Positions 1-7,141 of a stretch of DNA of 9,154 nt are shown here, one piece after another. Positions within the stretch are counted from its first letter, which is position 1. Each line of letters begins with the position of its first letter. This DNA is from Bacteroidia bacterium (GTDB taxonomy: Bacteria > Bacteroidota > Bacteroidia > JAESSM01 > NORP286), in assembly GCA_016764115.1 (NCBI GenBank), contig JAESSM010000020.1:4178-13331 (forward strand), read 5' to 3'. The position numbers and the translations under genes are program-made. Below the pieces are notes generated by a model that made no database searches, was not told the DNA's origin, and was given only the letters and a program-made list of their open reading frames with translations.

Positions 1-89
1 TGTAGGTAGAAAAGCCTGCTAATAAATACTACTCCTACTATAAGAAATATAGCTTGTATAACGTGTCTTCTATCTGAATATTCATTCAA
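1..89 (-). CDS. mrdA: Penicillin-binding protein 2 (peptidoglycan transpeptidase), N-terminal fragment
   Basis: Only the first 29 complete codons are in the window; the gene runs off the left edge. The fragment begins with a short polar stretch (M-N-E-Y-S-D-R-R-H) and continues into one hydrophobic membrane anchor (about residues 10-24) ending in R-L-F-Y-L. This is the usual start of Bacteroidota PBP2, the class B transpeptidase that cross-links lateral wall peptidoglycan with MreBCD and RodA. The start is TTG at 89-87. It is the only plausible start after an in-frame stop at 110-108, and an AAGGA (minus strand, 99-95) lies 5 nt upstream, a rare Shine-Dalgarno-like site here. An ATG three bases further on is in another frame. 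One nucleotide separates it from the mreD stop. The assignment rests on the anchor pattern and on gene order mreB-mreC-mreD-mrdA; no catalytic motif is visible. Confidence 0.8.
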   Translation of the reverse strand, partial: MNEYSDRRHVIQAIFLIVGVVFISRLFYL

Positions 90-90
90 T

Positions 91-606
91 TTAGTCCTTC
101 GTGTTTTTCACAAAAATAAATTGACTCATAACAATGAGAAGTAATGTAAAAAAAGAGTTCAGAAATACTCTCCCGAGTGTACTAAAAAACTCCGTCATTC
201 TAAACACTTCAATATAGAATAGTACTGTGTGGTGAATAAATACCATAATAACAGCATATAGCAAAAATCGTTCAAACCCAAGTTGCCTAAAGTTTAGACT
301 TATCTCAGCATCTTTCTTACCTCTATCTATTAATACACCCAGAATATATGGCCTTATATATGCAACTAACACTGAAGCTGCGATGTGCATCCCAATAGTA
401 TTCATTAAGATATCAATACACAGCCCCATAAAAAATGAAGTGACCATAATTAACCAATGTGGAATTTGAACAGGTAATAATAAAATAAAAAGCACATAGA
501 GGTAGGGATTAACAAACTGAAAGAGCTCAATATTATTAAGTACCAAGACCTGTAGCAAAATCAAAATACCAAATCTTACAATATTTATTGAAACCAAATT
601 AATCAT
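91..606 (-). CDS. mreD: Rod shape-determining protein MreD
   Basis: This is a 171-residue, very hydrophobic inner-membrane protein with about five or six membrane segments (roughly residues 5-24, 35-50, 52-69, 73-93, 113-133 and 148-166). MreD is the integral membrane part of the rod complex and works with MreC to link MreB filaments outside and inside the membrane to the wall-elongation enzymes. The central stretch G61-L-C-I-D64 followed by G72-M-H and A-A-S-V-L-V-A-Y fits the conserved G..D......G.h core of MreD. The length is normal for the family. The ATG start at 606 overlaps the end of mreC by 8 nt, and the mrdA start follows the stop by one base, so translation is probably coupled along the cluster. 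MreD proteins diverge strongly in sequence, so gene order carries much of the assignment. Confidence 0.9.
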   Translation of the reverse strand: MINLVSINIVRFGILILLQVLVLNNIELFQFVNPYLYVLFILLLPVQIPHWLIMVTSFFMGLCIDILMNTIGMHIAASVLVAYIRPYILGVLIDRGKKDAEISLNFRQLGFERFLLYAVIMVFIHHTVLFYIEVFRMTEFFSTLGRVFLNSFFTLLLIVMSQFIFVKNTKD

Positions 607-1429
607 CTTGCGAAATTGATTCTAATTCTAATTGTTCTTTGCTGAAAACATTTTTAATCAGATAAACATAGTCCAGAGTACGAAAGTTGGTCGACAAATT
701 GAGTGTAATTGAATAGGAGCTTTCTCCTTGTATTAAATGAAAGGCATCAACTGTACCAATTGAAATCCCTTCCGGAAAGATGGATGAAAACCCTGTTGTT
801 ACCTCATGATCGCCTTTATTAAGTTTGATATGATTGGGTATTTTTGATAACTCCGCCTGAGTTGGCAAACTGCCATCCCAAGTCGTTTCCCCCGGATAAT
901 TATCCTTATCTAGTTTTGAACTGATCTTCGCATCCTTATGTAATAAGGAAAGTACCGTTGAAAAATGCTCAGAAACATCTTTAACGATTCCCACGATACC
1001 ATTTGATGAAATCACACCCATATTCTTTTCTATGCCATGAATACTGCCCCTGTTTAACGTTAAATAATTATTTCTTTTATTAGTAGAGTTGTTAATAACC
1101 TTAGCTGCAATATATCGGTAGAGTTGTTCTCTAGTTGAATCTTCAATAGTAATTCCCTCAACATGATTATAGTAAAATGATTTTTTTACTAACGTTCTTA
1201 ATATTGCATTTTCCTGAAGTAATTGATCATTAACCTTTCCTAGTTTTAAATACTCTTTAAAAGAATCTTTTGCACTATAAAGTCCGGAAGCAATTGAATT
1301 AGTAGAATTTAGAAATGAAGATCGGTGATAGTAATTATATTGGAAGATACAGTAACCGGCAATAATTTCGAGAGAAATAAAGAGAAAGAATGCATGGAAT
1401 TTTATAATAAACAAAAATAAGCTTCGCAT
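599..1429 (-). CDS. mreC: Rod shape-determining protein MreC
   Basis: This is a 276-residue protein with one N-terminal membrane anchor (about residues 7-29), a helical, probably coiled-coil segment (about 50-82, with K-L-G-K-V-N-D-Q-L-L-Q-E-N) and a beta-rich extracytoplasmic domain (about 105-262). MreC dimerises in the periplasm and activates PBP2/RodA. The run N126-R-G-S-I-H-G-I-E-K-N-M-G-V-I-S-S-N-G-I-V-G-I-V is the family hallmark at the start of the first beta-barrel, and F-P-E-G-I-S-I-G-T-V near residue 220 is the matching motif in the second. A short acidic tail ends the protein. The start is ATG; an AAGGA directly abuts it, too close to act as a ribosome binding site. It lies 32 nt after mreB and overlaps mreD by 8 nt. 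Confidence 0.95.
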   Translation of the reverse strand: MRSLFLFIIKFHAFFLFISLEIIAGYCIFQYNYYHRSSFLNSTNSIASGLYSAKDSFKEYLKLGKVNDQLLQENAILRTLVKKSFYYNHVEGITIEDSTREQLYRYIAAKVINNSTNKRNNYLTLNRGSIHGIEKNMGVISSNGIVGIVKDVSEHFSTVLSLLHKDAKISSKLDKDNYPGETTWDGSLPTQAELSKIPNHIKLNKGDHEVTTGFSSIFPEGISIGTVDAFHLIQGESSYSITLNLSTNFRTLDYVYLIKNVFSKEQLELESISQDD

Positions 1430-1461
1430 TCCTTATTTATGTGTTTAGAATTTGTTTTAGA

Positions 1462-2475
1462 TTATCGCATCAAAAACGGGTAATTCTTAAGGTTTTTCAG
1501 AGCCACTCCTGTTCCTCTAACTACAGCTTTTAAGGGATCTTCAGCTACATGGACCATTAATTGTGTTTTATTGCTTATTCGCTTGTCCAATCCTCTTAAC
1601 AATGCGCCTCCACCGGTCAAGTAAATACCTGTTTTATAAATATCAGCAGCTAATTCAGGTGGAGTTTCTTCTAATACCTTCAATACACCTTGAACTATAT
1701 CGGTAATTGATTTATCTATGGCGTGTGCAATTTCGTTGTAAGAGATCATGATCTCCTTTGGTATTCCTGTCATGGTATCAACTCCTCTAACAGCGCAATC
1801 TTCAGGTGGATCATCTAATTCCGGTATTGCAGACCCAACTTCAATTTTAATTCTCTCCGCAGTTCTATCACCAATATCAATGTTATGCTGACGCTTCATA
1901 TAATCTTTGATATCATTTGTAAACTTATCCCCAGCGATTCGAATAGAATTATCTCTAACTATTCCACCCAATGAGATCACTGCAATTTCAGTGGTTCCAC
2001 CTCCAATATCAATGATCATATTACCATAAGGATCCTTAACCTCAATACCAAGACCAATAGCAGCAGCCATTGGTTCATGAATTAAGTAAACCTCTTTAGC
2101 ACCCGCATGTTCAGCGGAATCTTTTACTGCTCTTTTCTCTACTTCAGTAATTCCAGATGGAATACAAATCACCATGCGCAAACTAGGACTAAAAAATCGA
2201 CTGGTGTTCAACATTTTAAGCAAGCCACGAATCATGTATTCTGCAGCGGTAAAATCAGCTATTACTCCGTCCTTTAAAGGCCTTATTGTTTCTATCCCCT
2301 TATGAGTTTTCCCATGCATCTGCTCTGCTTCCCTGCCAACCGCAACAACTTTATCAGTTCTGATATCCTTAGCAACAATAGAAGGTTCATCAATTACCAC
2401 TTTATCATTATGCATAACAAGTGTATTTGCAGTACCTAGATCTATGGCTATCTCCTGTGTAAAAAACTCAAACAA
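1462..2475 (-). CDS. mreB: Actin-like rod shape-determining protein MreB
   Basis: This is a 337-residue bacterial actin that forms membrane-associated filaments and orients the wall-elongation machinery. The actin-fold motifs are intact: phosphate-1 loop I11-D-L-G-T-A-N-T18, the catalytic-region motif H133-E-P-M-A-A-A-I-G, phosphate-2 loop I155-D-I-G-G-G-T-T-E163 and the adenosine motif Y285-L-T-G-G-G-A-L-L-R-G. The N-terminal M-F-E-F-F is a likely membrane-touching hydrophobic end. The start is TTG at 2475. No ATG lies upstream in frame after the purH stop, and the first internal ATG (residue 21) would remove the nucleotide-binding loop. It starts 26 nt after purH, which suggests co-transcription from the purH promoter. 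The family identity is beyond doubt; the TTG start is the only point that needs care. Confidence 0.97.
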   Translation of the reverse strand: MFEFFTQEIAIDLGTANTLVMHNDKVVIDEPSIVAKDIRTDKVVAVGREAEQMHGKTHKGIETIRPLKDGVIADFTAAEYMIRGLLKMLNTSRFFSPSLRMVICIPSGITEVEKRAVKDSAEHAGAKEVYLIHEPMAAAIGLGIEVKDPYGNMIIDIGGGTTEIAVISLGGIVRDNSIRIAGDKFTNDIKDYMKRQHNIDIGDRTAERIKIEVGSAIPELDDPPEDCAVRGVDTMTGIPKEIMISYNEIAHAIDKSITDIVQGVLKVLEETPPELAADIYKTGIYLTGGGALLRGLDKRISNKTQLMVHVAEDPLKAVVRGTGVALKNLKNYPFLMR

Positions 2476-2501
2476 TATTACTGTATTTAAATAATTACTT
2501 C

Positions 2502-4019
2502 TTAATGTCTAAAATGTCTTGTTCCTGTTAATACCATTGACATATTATTTTCATTGCAAACGTTAATAGAATCCTGGTCTTTAATTGAACCTCCTGGCTG
2601 TATTACTGCTGTAACTCCTGCGTCATGAGCTATCTCAACACAATCCGGAAAGGGGAAAAAAGCATCTGAGGCCATAACCGCACCAGATAGTTCCTTTTCA
2701 AAATTCTTAGCTTTTTCAATCGCTTGCTTCAATGCATCAACCCTGGAAGTTTGTCCGGTTCCGCTCGCACAAAGCATTTGATCTTTTGCCAATACTATTG
2801 CATTTGATTTGGTGTGCTTTACAATTTTATTAGCAAACTCAAGATCAGCCATTTCTGCCTCAGTCGGCTGCTTTTCAGTCACTACTTTCATATCGATTAT
2901 AGTATCTACTTTTAGATCTTTGTCCTGCTCCAATATCCCGTTTAATATTGTTCTCACTTGCTTTTGAGGCAGCGTATCCGGTTTATGCTTTAATATGATC
3001 CGGTTTTTCTTTTGCTTTAAAATATCAAGAGCATCATTCTCAAAATCGGGAGCAATTATTACCTCAAAAAATATTTTAGCAATCTCCTGGCTCGTTTCAA
3101 AATCAATAGTTCGGTTACAAATCAATACTCCACCAAACGCAGATATTGGGTCTCCGGATAAAGCAACCTTCCATGAATCTAATACGGTAGACCGAGATGC
3201 AATACCACATGCATTGTTATGTTTTAGTACAGCAAAAGTGGTCTCTTCAAATTCAGAGATCAAATTTATAGCAGCATCAATATCCAAAAGATTGTTATAT
3301 GACAGCTCTTTTCCGTGAAGCTTATCAAAAATTAAATTTAGGTCTCCATGAAACTTTCCTTTTTGATGTGGGTTTTCCCCATACCGCAATGTATTTGAAC
3401 CATAGCCATTCAAATGAATGATCTCTTCATCCTCCGTTCCTAAATAATTATGAATCAAAGTATCATACCTTGAAGAAACACCAAATGCTTTTGATGCCAA
3501 TCCTTTCCTGAAATCCATTGAAGATATTCCATCATTCTCTTTAAGAAGATTTAGCAAACCACCATATTGAACTTTAGATGAAATAACTACTGTATATTTG
3601 AAATTTTTAGCTGCAGCACGGATCAAGGATATTCCGCCAATGTCTATTTTCTCAATGACTTCATCATGATCTGCTCCGGAATCAACTGTATCCTCAAAAG
3701 GATAAAGGTCAACTATAACTAAATCAAATAGTGGTATTTCATATTCTGCAACTTGCTTTTGATCCTCTTGGTTCTCATTTCTCGCTAAAATTCCTCCAAA
3801 TACTTTTGGATGAAGCGTTTTAACGCGGCCTCCTAAAATTGAAGGATAAGAAGTCAAGTCTTCAATTGCAGTTGCACTTACATTTAAGCCTTCAATAAAC
3901 TCTTTGGTCCCACCTGTTGAATAGATAGTTACATTCAGCCTGTCTAACTCCTTAATAATGTCATCCAAATTATCTTTATGATAAACAGAAATTAAGGCGT
4001 TTTTTATATGTAATTCCAT
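2502..4019 (-). CDS. purH: Bifunctional AICAR formyltransferase / IMP cyclohydrolase
   Basis: This 505-residue cytosolic enzyme catalyses the last two steps of de novo purine synthesis: formylation of AICAR by 10-formyl-tetrahydrofolate, then ring closure to IMP. The N-terminal MGS-like cyclohydrolase domain (about 1-190) has S34-T-G-G-T38 and the K67-T-L-H-P-K72 substrate loop. The transformylase part (about 200-505) has L211-R-Y-G-E-N-P-H-Q219, the catalytic K266-H267 pair in K-H-N-N-A-C-G, S451-D-A-F-F-P-F-P-D459 and the C-terminal T-G-T-R-H-F-R-H. The length is normal and both active sites look complete. The start is ATG at 4019, preceded by an A-rich leader without a Shine-Dalgarno. A candidate promoter lies upstream at 4097-4130. 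It appears to be the first gene of the mreBCD-mrdA unit; this arrangement is familiar to me from other Bacteroidota. Confidence 0.98.
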   Translation of the reverse strand: MELHIKNALISVYHKDNLDDIIKELDRLNVTIYSTGGTKEFIEGLNVSATAIEDLTSYPSILGGRVKTLHPKVFGGILARNENQEDQKQVAEYEIPLFDLVIVDLYPFEDTVDSGADHDEVIEKIDIGGISLIRAAAKNFKYTVVISSKVQYGGLLNLLKENDGISSMDFRKGLASKAFGVSSRYDTLIHNYLGTEDEEIIHLNGYGSNTLRYGENPHQKGKFHGDLNLIFDKLHGKELSYNNLLDIDAAINLISEFEETTFAVLKHNNACGIASRSTVLDSWKVALSGDPISAFGGVLICNRTIDFETSQEIAKIFFEVIIAPDFENDALDILKQKKNRIILKHKPDTLPQKQVRTILNGILEQDKDLKVDTIIDMKVVTEKQPTEAEMADLEFANKIVKHTKSNAIVLAKDQMLCASGTGQTSRVDALKQAIEKAKNFEKELSGAVMASDAFFPFPDCVEIAHDAGVTAVIQPGGSIKDQDSINVCNENNMSMVLTGTRHFRH

Positions 4020-4096
4020 ATTTTCTTACTCGTAATTCACCAATGCAATTTTAATAAAAATTAAGGAAGTCAAACAAAGAAGTTATCAACAGGTTA

Positions 4097-4130
4097 CAAA
4101 CTTACAATGCCCGTAACAAGGCAGTTTCAA
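4097..4130 (-). promoter_or_regulatory. Candidate promoter of the purH-mre operon
   Basis: On the minus strand, TAAGTTTG (4104-4097) matches the Bacteroidota -7 consensus TAnnTTTG exactly. A TTG (4130-4128) lies 23 nt upstream, at the long end of the usual spacing for the -33 element. Transcription would begin near 4090, giving a leader of about 70 nt before purH. The element sits in the only gap of more than 35 nt on the minus strand between acpP and mrdA. It is a consensus match only; a TAnnTTTG by chance is not rare in AT-rich DNA. Confidence 0.5.
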
Positions 4131-4147
4131 CCTAATGTGTAATTGGG

Positions 4148-4711
4148 TTAGAAAAGAAGTTTTTCAATTGTTTTAGGAAAGTATTGATGCTCTAACTTTC
4201 TCACTTTATAAGCAATGATCTCAGGAGAATCTTGTTGGTCTATCTTGCATTTCACCTGGTGAATTATATCTCCTTCATCATAATCTTTATTTACATAATG
4301 GATGGTGATTCCGGTTTCTGTTTCCTGCGCCTCACGTACTGCTTTATGTACATTAAGCCCATGCATCCCTTTTCCCCCGTATTTAGGCAACAATGCAGGA
4401 TGTATGTTTATTATTTTATTAGGGAAAGCTTCAATTATATTTTCAGGAATTAACCATAAAAAACCAGCAAGTACTATCAAATTGATATTTAATTTCAGTA
4501 ATTGGTTTAGAACGATATCAGAATCATAAAGGTCCTTTTTATCAAACACCATTGTAGGTATTTCAAAATTATCTGCCCTTTGTATAACAAAAGCTTCGGG
4601 ATTATTGGTTAACACAATTGAAACTTCTACTTCTACATTATCAGAAAAGTACTCCATTATTTTCTGGGCATTAGATCCAGACCCGGAGGCTATGATTGCT
4701 ACCTTATTCAA
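4148..4711 (-). CDS. purN: Phosphoribosylglycinamide formyltransferase (GAR transformylase)
   Basis: This is a 187-residue formyltransferase that transfers the formyl group of 10-formyl-tetrahydrofolate to GAR, the third step of purine synthesis. The phosphate-binding loop G10-S-G-S-N14 is present. The catalytic triad of the family is seen as N102 and H104 in I-N-I-H-P-A-L-L-P, and D145 in Y-D-E-G-D-I-I. The start is TTG at 4711, which overlaps the end of rnc by 8 nt. Upstream in-frame codons contain no ATG before a stop, and the protein must begin here to keep the first beta strand (N-K-V-A-I-I-A-S-G). It is the last gene of the acpP-fabF-rnc unit. In many Bacteroidota purN sits next to acpP at the other end of this cluster, so its place after rnc is a rearrangement. 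Confidence 0.96.
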   Translation of the reverse strand: MNKVAIIASGSGSNAQKIMEYFSDNVEVEVSIVLTNNPEAFVIQRADNFEIPTMVFDKKDLYDSDIVLNQLLKLNINLIVLAGFLWLIPENIIEAFPNKIINIHPALLPKYGGKGMHGLNVHKAVREAQETETGITIHYVNKDYDEGDIIHQVKCKIDQQDSPEIIAYKVRKLEHQYFPKTIEKLLF

Positions 4712-5453
4712 TGTGGTGATTATTTTTACTTATCCAATCCAGTGCGCGCTGGGCCGCAAGCTGTTCTGCTTTTTTCTTTGTGAATTCCTCCCCGACACCA
4801 ATATTTTCTTCATCTAATGATACTTGTACAGTATATTTTTTATTATGCTCTAATCCACTCTCTTCAATAACTACAAATTTAATTTCTTTATTCTCCTTTT
4901 GCGACCATTCCAGTAATTTACTTTTGAAATTCGTATCTACCAGCTCCAGTTCCTCAATGTTAATAAAAGGCAAAATAAGTGAGTTTAAAGTAAACTTCTT
5001 AGCAAAATCATACCCTCTATCCAAATAAACCGCTCCTATCAGGGCTTCCAAGGCATTTCCATAAATAGACTTAAATTGTAAACTTTCGTCTTTATTTCTT
5101 TTACTTACATCCACAAAATGGTCGAGTCCAATATTAAAGGCAAGTTCGCTTAATTTATTTCGATTTACAATTTTCGACCTCATTTCAGTTAAAAATCCCT
5201 CACTCTTATAAGGGAATCTCTTAAATAAAAACTCTGCAACTACAGAATCTAAAATTGCATCTCCTAAGAATTCCAATCTTTCATTGCTATTTCTAAACCC
5301 GTCCTGAACCTCTTGAGCTGCTGATTTATGTCTCAAAGCCGATTTATATAGGGATAAATTACCAGGCCAAAAACCTAATAATGTCTTAAGACCATTGTAA
5401 TAGTCTTTTTGGGAAGAAAGTAAATAATTAATGAAGCTTTTTATCGCTTTCAT
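4704..5453 (-). CDS. rnc: Ribonuclease III
   Basis: This is a 249-residue double-strand-specific endoribonuclease that processes rRNA precursors and structured mRNA. The RNase III domain (about 20-165) carries the signature N57-E-R-L-E-F-L-G-D-A-I-L68, with the expected metal-binding E61 and D65. The second acidic motif reads G132-N-A-L-E-A-L-I-G-A-V-Y-L-D: E136 corresponds to E. coli E117, but the position of E. coli D114 is N133. A double-stranded RNA-binding domain follows (about 173-245), ending K-K-K-A-E-Q-L-A-A-Q-R-A-L. About 20 extra N-terminal residues precede the catalytic domain, as I recall for this phylum. The start is ATG at 5453, 28 nt after fabF; the stop overlaps purN. The acpP-fabF-rnc order is a well-known cluster. 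Confidence 0.97.
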   Translation of the reverse strand: MKAIKSFINYLLSSQKDYYNGLKTLLGFWPGNLSLYKSALRHKSAAQEVQDGFRNSNERLEFLGDAILDSVVAEFLFKRFPYKSEGFLTEMRSKIVNRNKLSELAFNIGLDHFVDVSKRNKDESLQFKSIYGNALEALIGAVYLDRGYDFAKKFTLNSLILPFINIEELELVDTNFKSKLLEWSQKENKEIKFVVIEESGLEHNKKYTVQVSLDEENIGVGEEFTKKKAEQLAAQRALDWISKNNHHIE

Positions 5454-5481
5454 TCAAAAATCAAGATAGGTATTGCTTAGA

Positions 5482-6735
5482 CTAGCCCTCAAATTTCTTA
5501 AAGATAACAGAAGCATTATGTCCTCCGAAGCCAAAGGTATTACTCATACCAGCTCTAATTTCTCTGGTTTGGGTTTCATTGAAAGTAAAGTTGATCTTAG
5601 GATCAAATTCAGGATCATCAGTAAAATGATTGATGGTTGGAGGGACAACCCCTTCTTTCACCGCCAAAACAGTAGCTATGGCTTCAATAGCTCCGGCAGC
5701 ACCTAGTAAGTGTCCAGTCATTGATTTTGTAGAACTGATGTTCAAATTATAAATATGTTCTCCAAAAATCTTGGTAATTGCCTGTACTTCACTTATATCT
5801 CCTAAAGGAGTGGAAGTACCATGAACATTAATATAATCAATATCCTCAGGTGATATTTGAGCATCCTCTAAGGCGTACTTCATAACTTCAGTTGCTCCTA
5901 ATCCTTCAGGGTGAGGAGCTGTTATATGATGAGCATCTGCTGAAACCCCACTTCCTATCATCTCTGTATAGATGTTAGCCCCTCTATTTATTGCATGTTC
6001 ATATTCTTCCAACATCAAAGCTCCTGAGCCTTCACCCAACACAAATCCATTACGATCCAGATCAAAAGGTCTTGAAGCTGTTTGAGGAGAATCATTTCTT
6101 TCTGATAGCGCTCTGGATGCATTAAACCCCCCAACACCTGCCTCAATTACCGCTGCTTCAGACCCACCTGAAATAATAAGATCGGCTTTCCCTAATCGTA
6201 TATAATTGAATGAATCAATTAAGGCGTGAGTTGAAGATGCACAAGCAGAAACTGTTGAAAAATTCGGACCTCTAAATCCATATTTTATTGAAATGTGTCC
6301 CGCTGCAATGTCCAATATCATTTTGGGGATAAAAAATGGAGAGTAACGAGGAGTACCATCACCATTGATAAAAGCCTCCACTTCATCCTGAAATGTTCTT
6401 AATCCACCTATTCCGGAACCCCATATTACCCCTGCCCTCGCTAAATTGATCTTATCGGATTCAATTCCTGAATCTTTATATACTTCATCACAAGCGATGA
6501 GAGCATATTGCGCAAAAGGGTCCAGTTTCCTAGCTTCCTTTCGATCAAAATGGTCCATCGGGTCATAGTTTTTGACTTCACATGCAAAGTGAGTCTTAAA
6601 CTTTGACGCGTCAAAACGGGTTATAGTATCTGCACCGCTAACGCCCTTAATTAAGTTATCCCAATATTCCTTGGTATTGTTTCCTAAAGGAGTTAACGCA
6701 CCTAAACCTGTAACAACAACTCTTTTAAGGTGCAC
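5482..6735 (-). CDS. fabF: 3-oxoacyl-ACP synthase II (FabF, KAS II)
   Basis: This is a 417-residue condensing enzyme that adds malonyl-ACP units to the growing acyl-ACP in the cytosol. The thiolase-fold active site is complete: nucleophile C165 in S-A-C-A-S-S, H305 in N-V-H-G-T-S-T, and K337 and H342 in S-T-K-S-M-T-G-H. Each is exactly two residues beyond its E. coli FabF counterpart. The C-terminal N-T-F-G-F-G-G-H-N motif is present. I chose a GTG start at 6735, giving H-L-K-R-V-V-V-T-G. The frame stays open to 6846, but that start would overlap acpP by 83 nt and add 37 basic residues unlike any FabF; no ATG lies between. With GTG the gap to acpP is 28 nt and the length is typical. It ends in TAG, 28 nt before rnc. 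Confidence 0.97.
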   Translation of the reverse strand: MHLKRVVVTGLGALTPLGNNTKEYWDNLIKGVSGADTITRFDASKFKTHFACEVKNYDPMDHFDRKEARKLDPFAQYALIACDEVYKDSGIESDKINLARAGVIWGSGIGGLRTFQDEVEAFINGDGTPRYSPFFIPKMILDIAAGHISIKYGFRGPNFSTVSACASSTHALIDSFNYIRLGKADLIISGGSEAAVIEAGVGGFNASRALSERNDSPQTASRPFDLDRNGFVLGEGSGALMLEEYEHAINRGANIYTEMIGSGVSADAHHITAPHPEGLGATEVMKYALEDAQISPEDIDYINVHGTSTPLGDISEVQAITKIFGEHIYNLNISSTKSMTGHLLGAAGAIEAIATVLAVKEGVVPPTINHFTDDPEFDPKINFTFNETQTREIRAGMSNTFGFGGHNASVIFKKFEG

Positions 6736-6763
6736 CGATAAAAAATTTGAATTAAAAAAGTGT

Positions 6764-7003
6764 TTATTTTTTGGCGTTTTCCTCCAAGTATTCAATCGCC
6801 TGGCCAACTGTAGTGATATTCTCAGCCTGATCGTCCGGAATAGCAATACTGAATTCTTTTTCGAATTCCATAATCAGTTCAACTGTATCCAGTGAATCCG
6901 CTCCCAAGTCATTTGTGAAGCTTGCTTCAGGTGTCACTTCGCTTTCATCTACACCTAGCTTATCAATTATGATAGCTTTTACTCTTGAAGTAATATCAGA
7001 CAT
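6764..7003 (-). CDS. acpP: Acyl carrier protein
   Basis: This is a 79-residue acidic four-helix protein that carries acyl chains in fatty-acid synthesis. The 4'-phosphopantetheine attachment site is S37 in the D-S-L motif (L-G-A-D36-S37-L-D-T-V-E-L). The rest matches the family closely, including F-T-N-D-L-G before it and E-E-F-x-I-x-I-P-D-D after it. The start is ATG at 7003, following a leader with an A/T-only palindrome and no Shine-Dalgarno. It is the first gene of the acpP-fabF-rnc-purN unit and its product is the substrate carrier for the next gene. A TAnnTTTG element at 7088-7081 and a 13-nt palindrome lie upstream. Confidence 0.98.
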   Translation of the reverse strand: MSDITSRVKAIIIDKLGVDESEVTPEASFTNDLGADSLDTVELIMEFEKEFSIAIPDDQAENITTVGQAIEYLEENAKK

Positions 7004-7058
7004 GTTTTCTGGTTTTTAATTAATTAATATTGTTCTGATTTTTAAAGTGCTGCAAAAT

Positions 7059-7071
7059 AATGAATTTCATT
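7059..7071. promoter_or_regulatory. Palindrome, candidate operator in the acpP divergent region
   Basis: AATGAA-T-TTCATT is a perfect 6+1+6 inverted repeat. Shorter symmetric flanks, TGCAA (7051-7055) and TTGCA (7070-7074), surround it. It lies just downstream of the predicted acpP transcription start and touches the predicted -33 element of the plus-strand promoter, a position suited to a dimeric repressor acting on both. No regulator gene is in the window, so function is inference. Confidence 0.3.
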
Positions 7072-7101
7072 GCACAATGTCAAATATAAATTATAATTTT
7101 G
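7070..7101 (+). promoter_or_regulatory. Candidate promoter of the IPExxxVDY-peptidase operon
   Basis: TTG (7070-7072), a 21-nt spacer and TAATTTTG (7094-7101) match the Bacteroidota -33/-7 pattern. Transcription would begin near 7107, about 35 nt before the TTG start codon at 7142. The -7 element lies only 5 bp from the acpP -7 element on the other strand, so the two promoters would be back to back and could compete for RNA polymerase. Confidence 0.5.
7081..7088 (-). promoter_or_regulatory. Candidate -7 element of the acpP promoter
   Basis: TATATTTG on the minus strand matches TAnnTTTG exactly. A transcript would start near 7075, leaving a leader of roughly 70 nt before acpP. I do not find a TTG at the expected -33 distance, so the upstream half is weak. 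Position in the divergent gap and the consensus match are the only evidence. Confidence 0.45.
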
Positions 7102-7141
7102 AACTATTACATATTGCTGTAAAGTTTTTTATTTCAATAAT

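Noticed and set aside
1430..1434. AAGGA immediately before the mreC ATG as a ribosome binding site
   Set aside because: There is no spacer between it and the start codon, and Bacteroidota rarely use such sites.
2995..3318. Plus-strand open frame of 107 codons inside purH
   Set aside because: It lies wholly antisense to a fully conserved purH and shows no recognisable protein motif.
4083..4091. TTATCAACA, one base different from a DnaA box
   Set aside because: A single imperfect site with no cluster, no AT-rich unwinding region of note and no dnaA or dnaN nearby; chance is enough to explain it.
4129..4149. Small inverted repeat (8-nt arms, 5-nt loop) at the end of purN, possible terminator
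   Set aside because: On the purN mRNA strand one internal pair is a C-A mismatch, the stem is AT-rich and no T run follows.
6736..6846. N-terminal extension of 37 residues on FabF
   Set aside because: It would overlap acpP by 83 nt, is basic and unlike any FabF, and a GTG at 6735 gives the standard N-terminus.
6671..6895. Plus-strand open frame across the fabF/acpP junction
   Set aside because: It is antisense to conserved parts of two essential genes and its translation resembles nothing.
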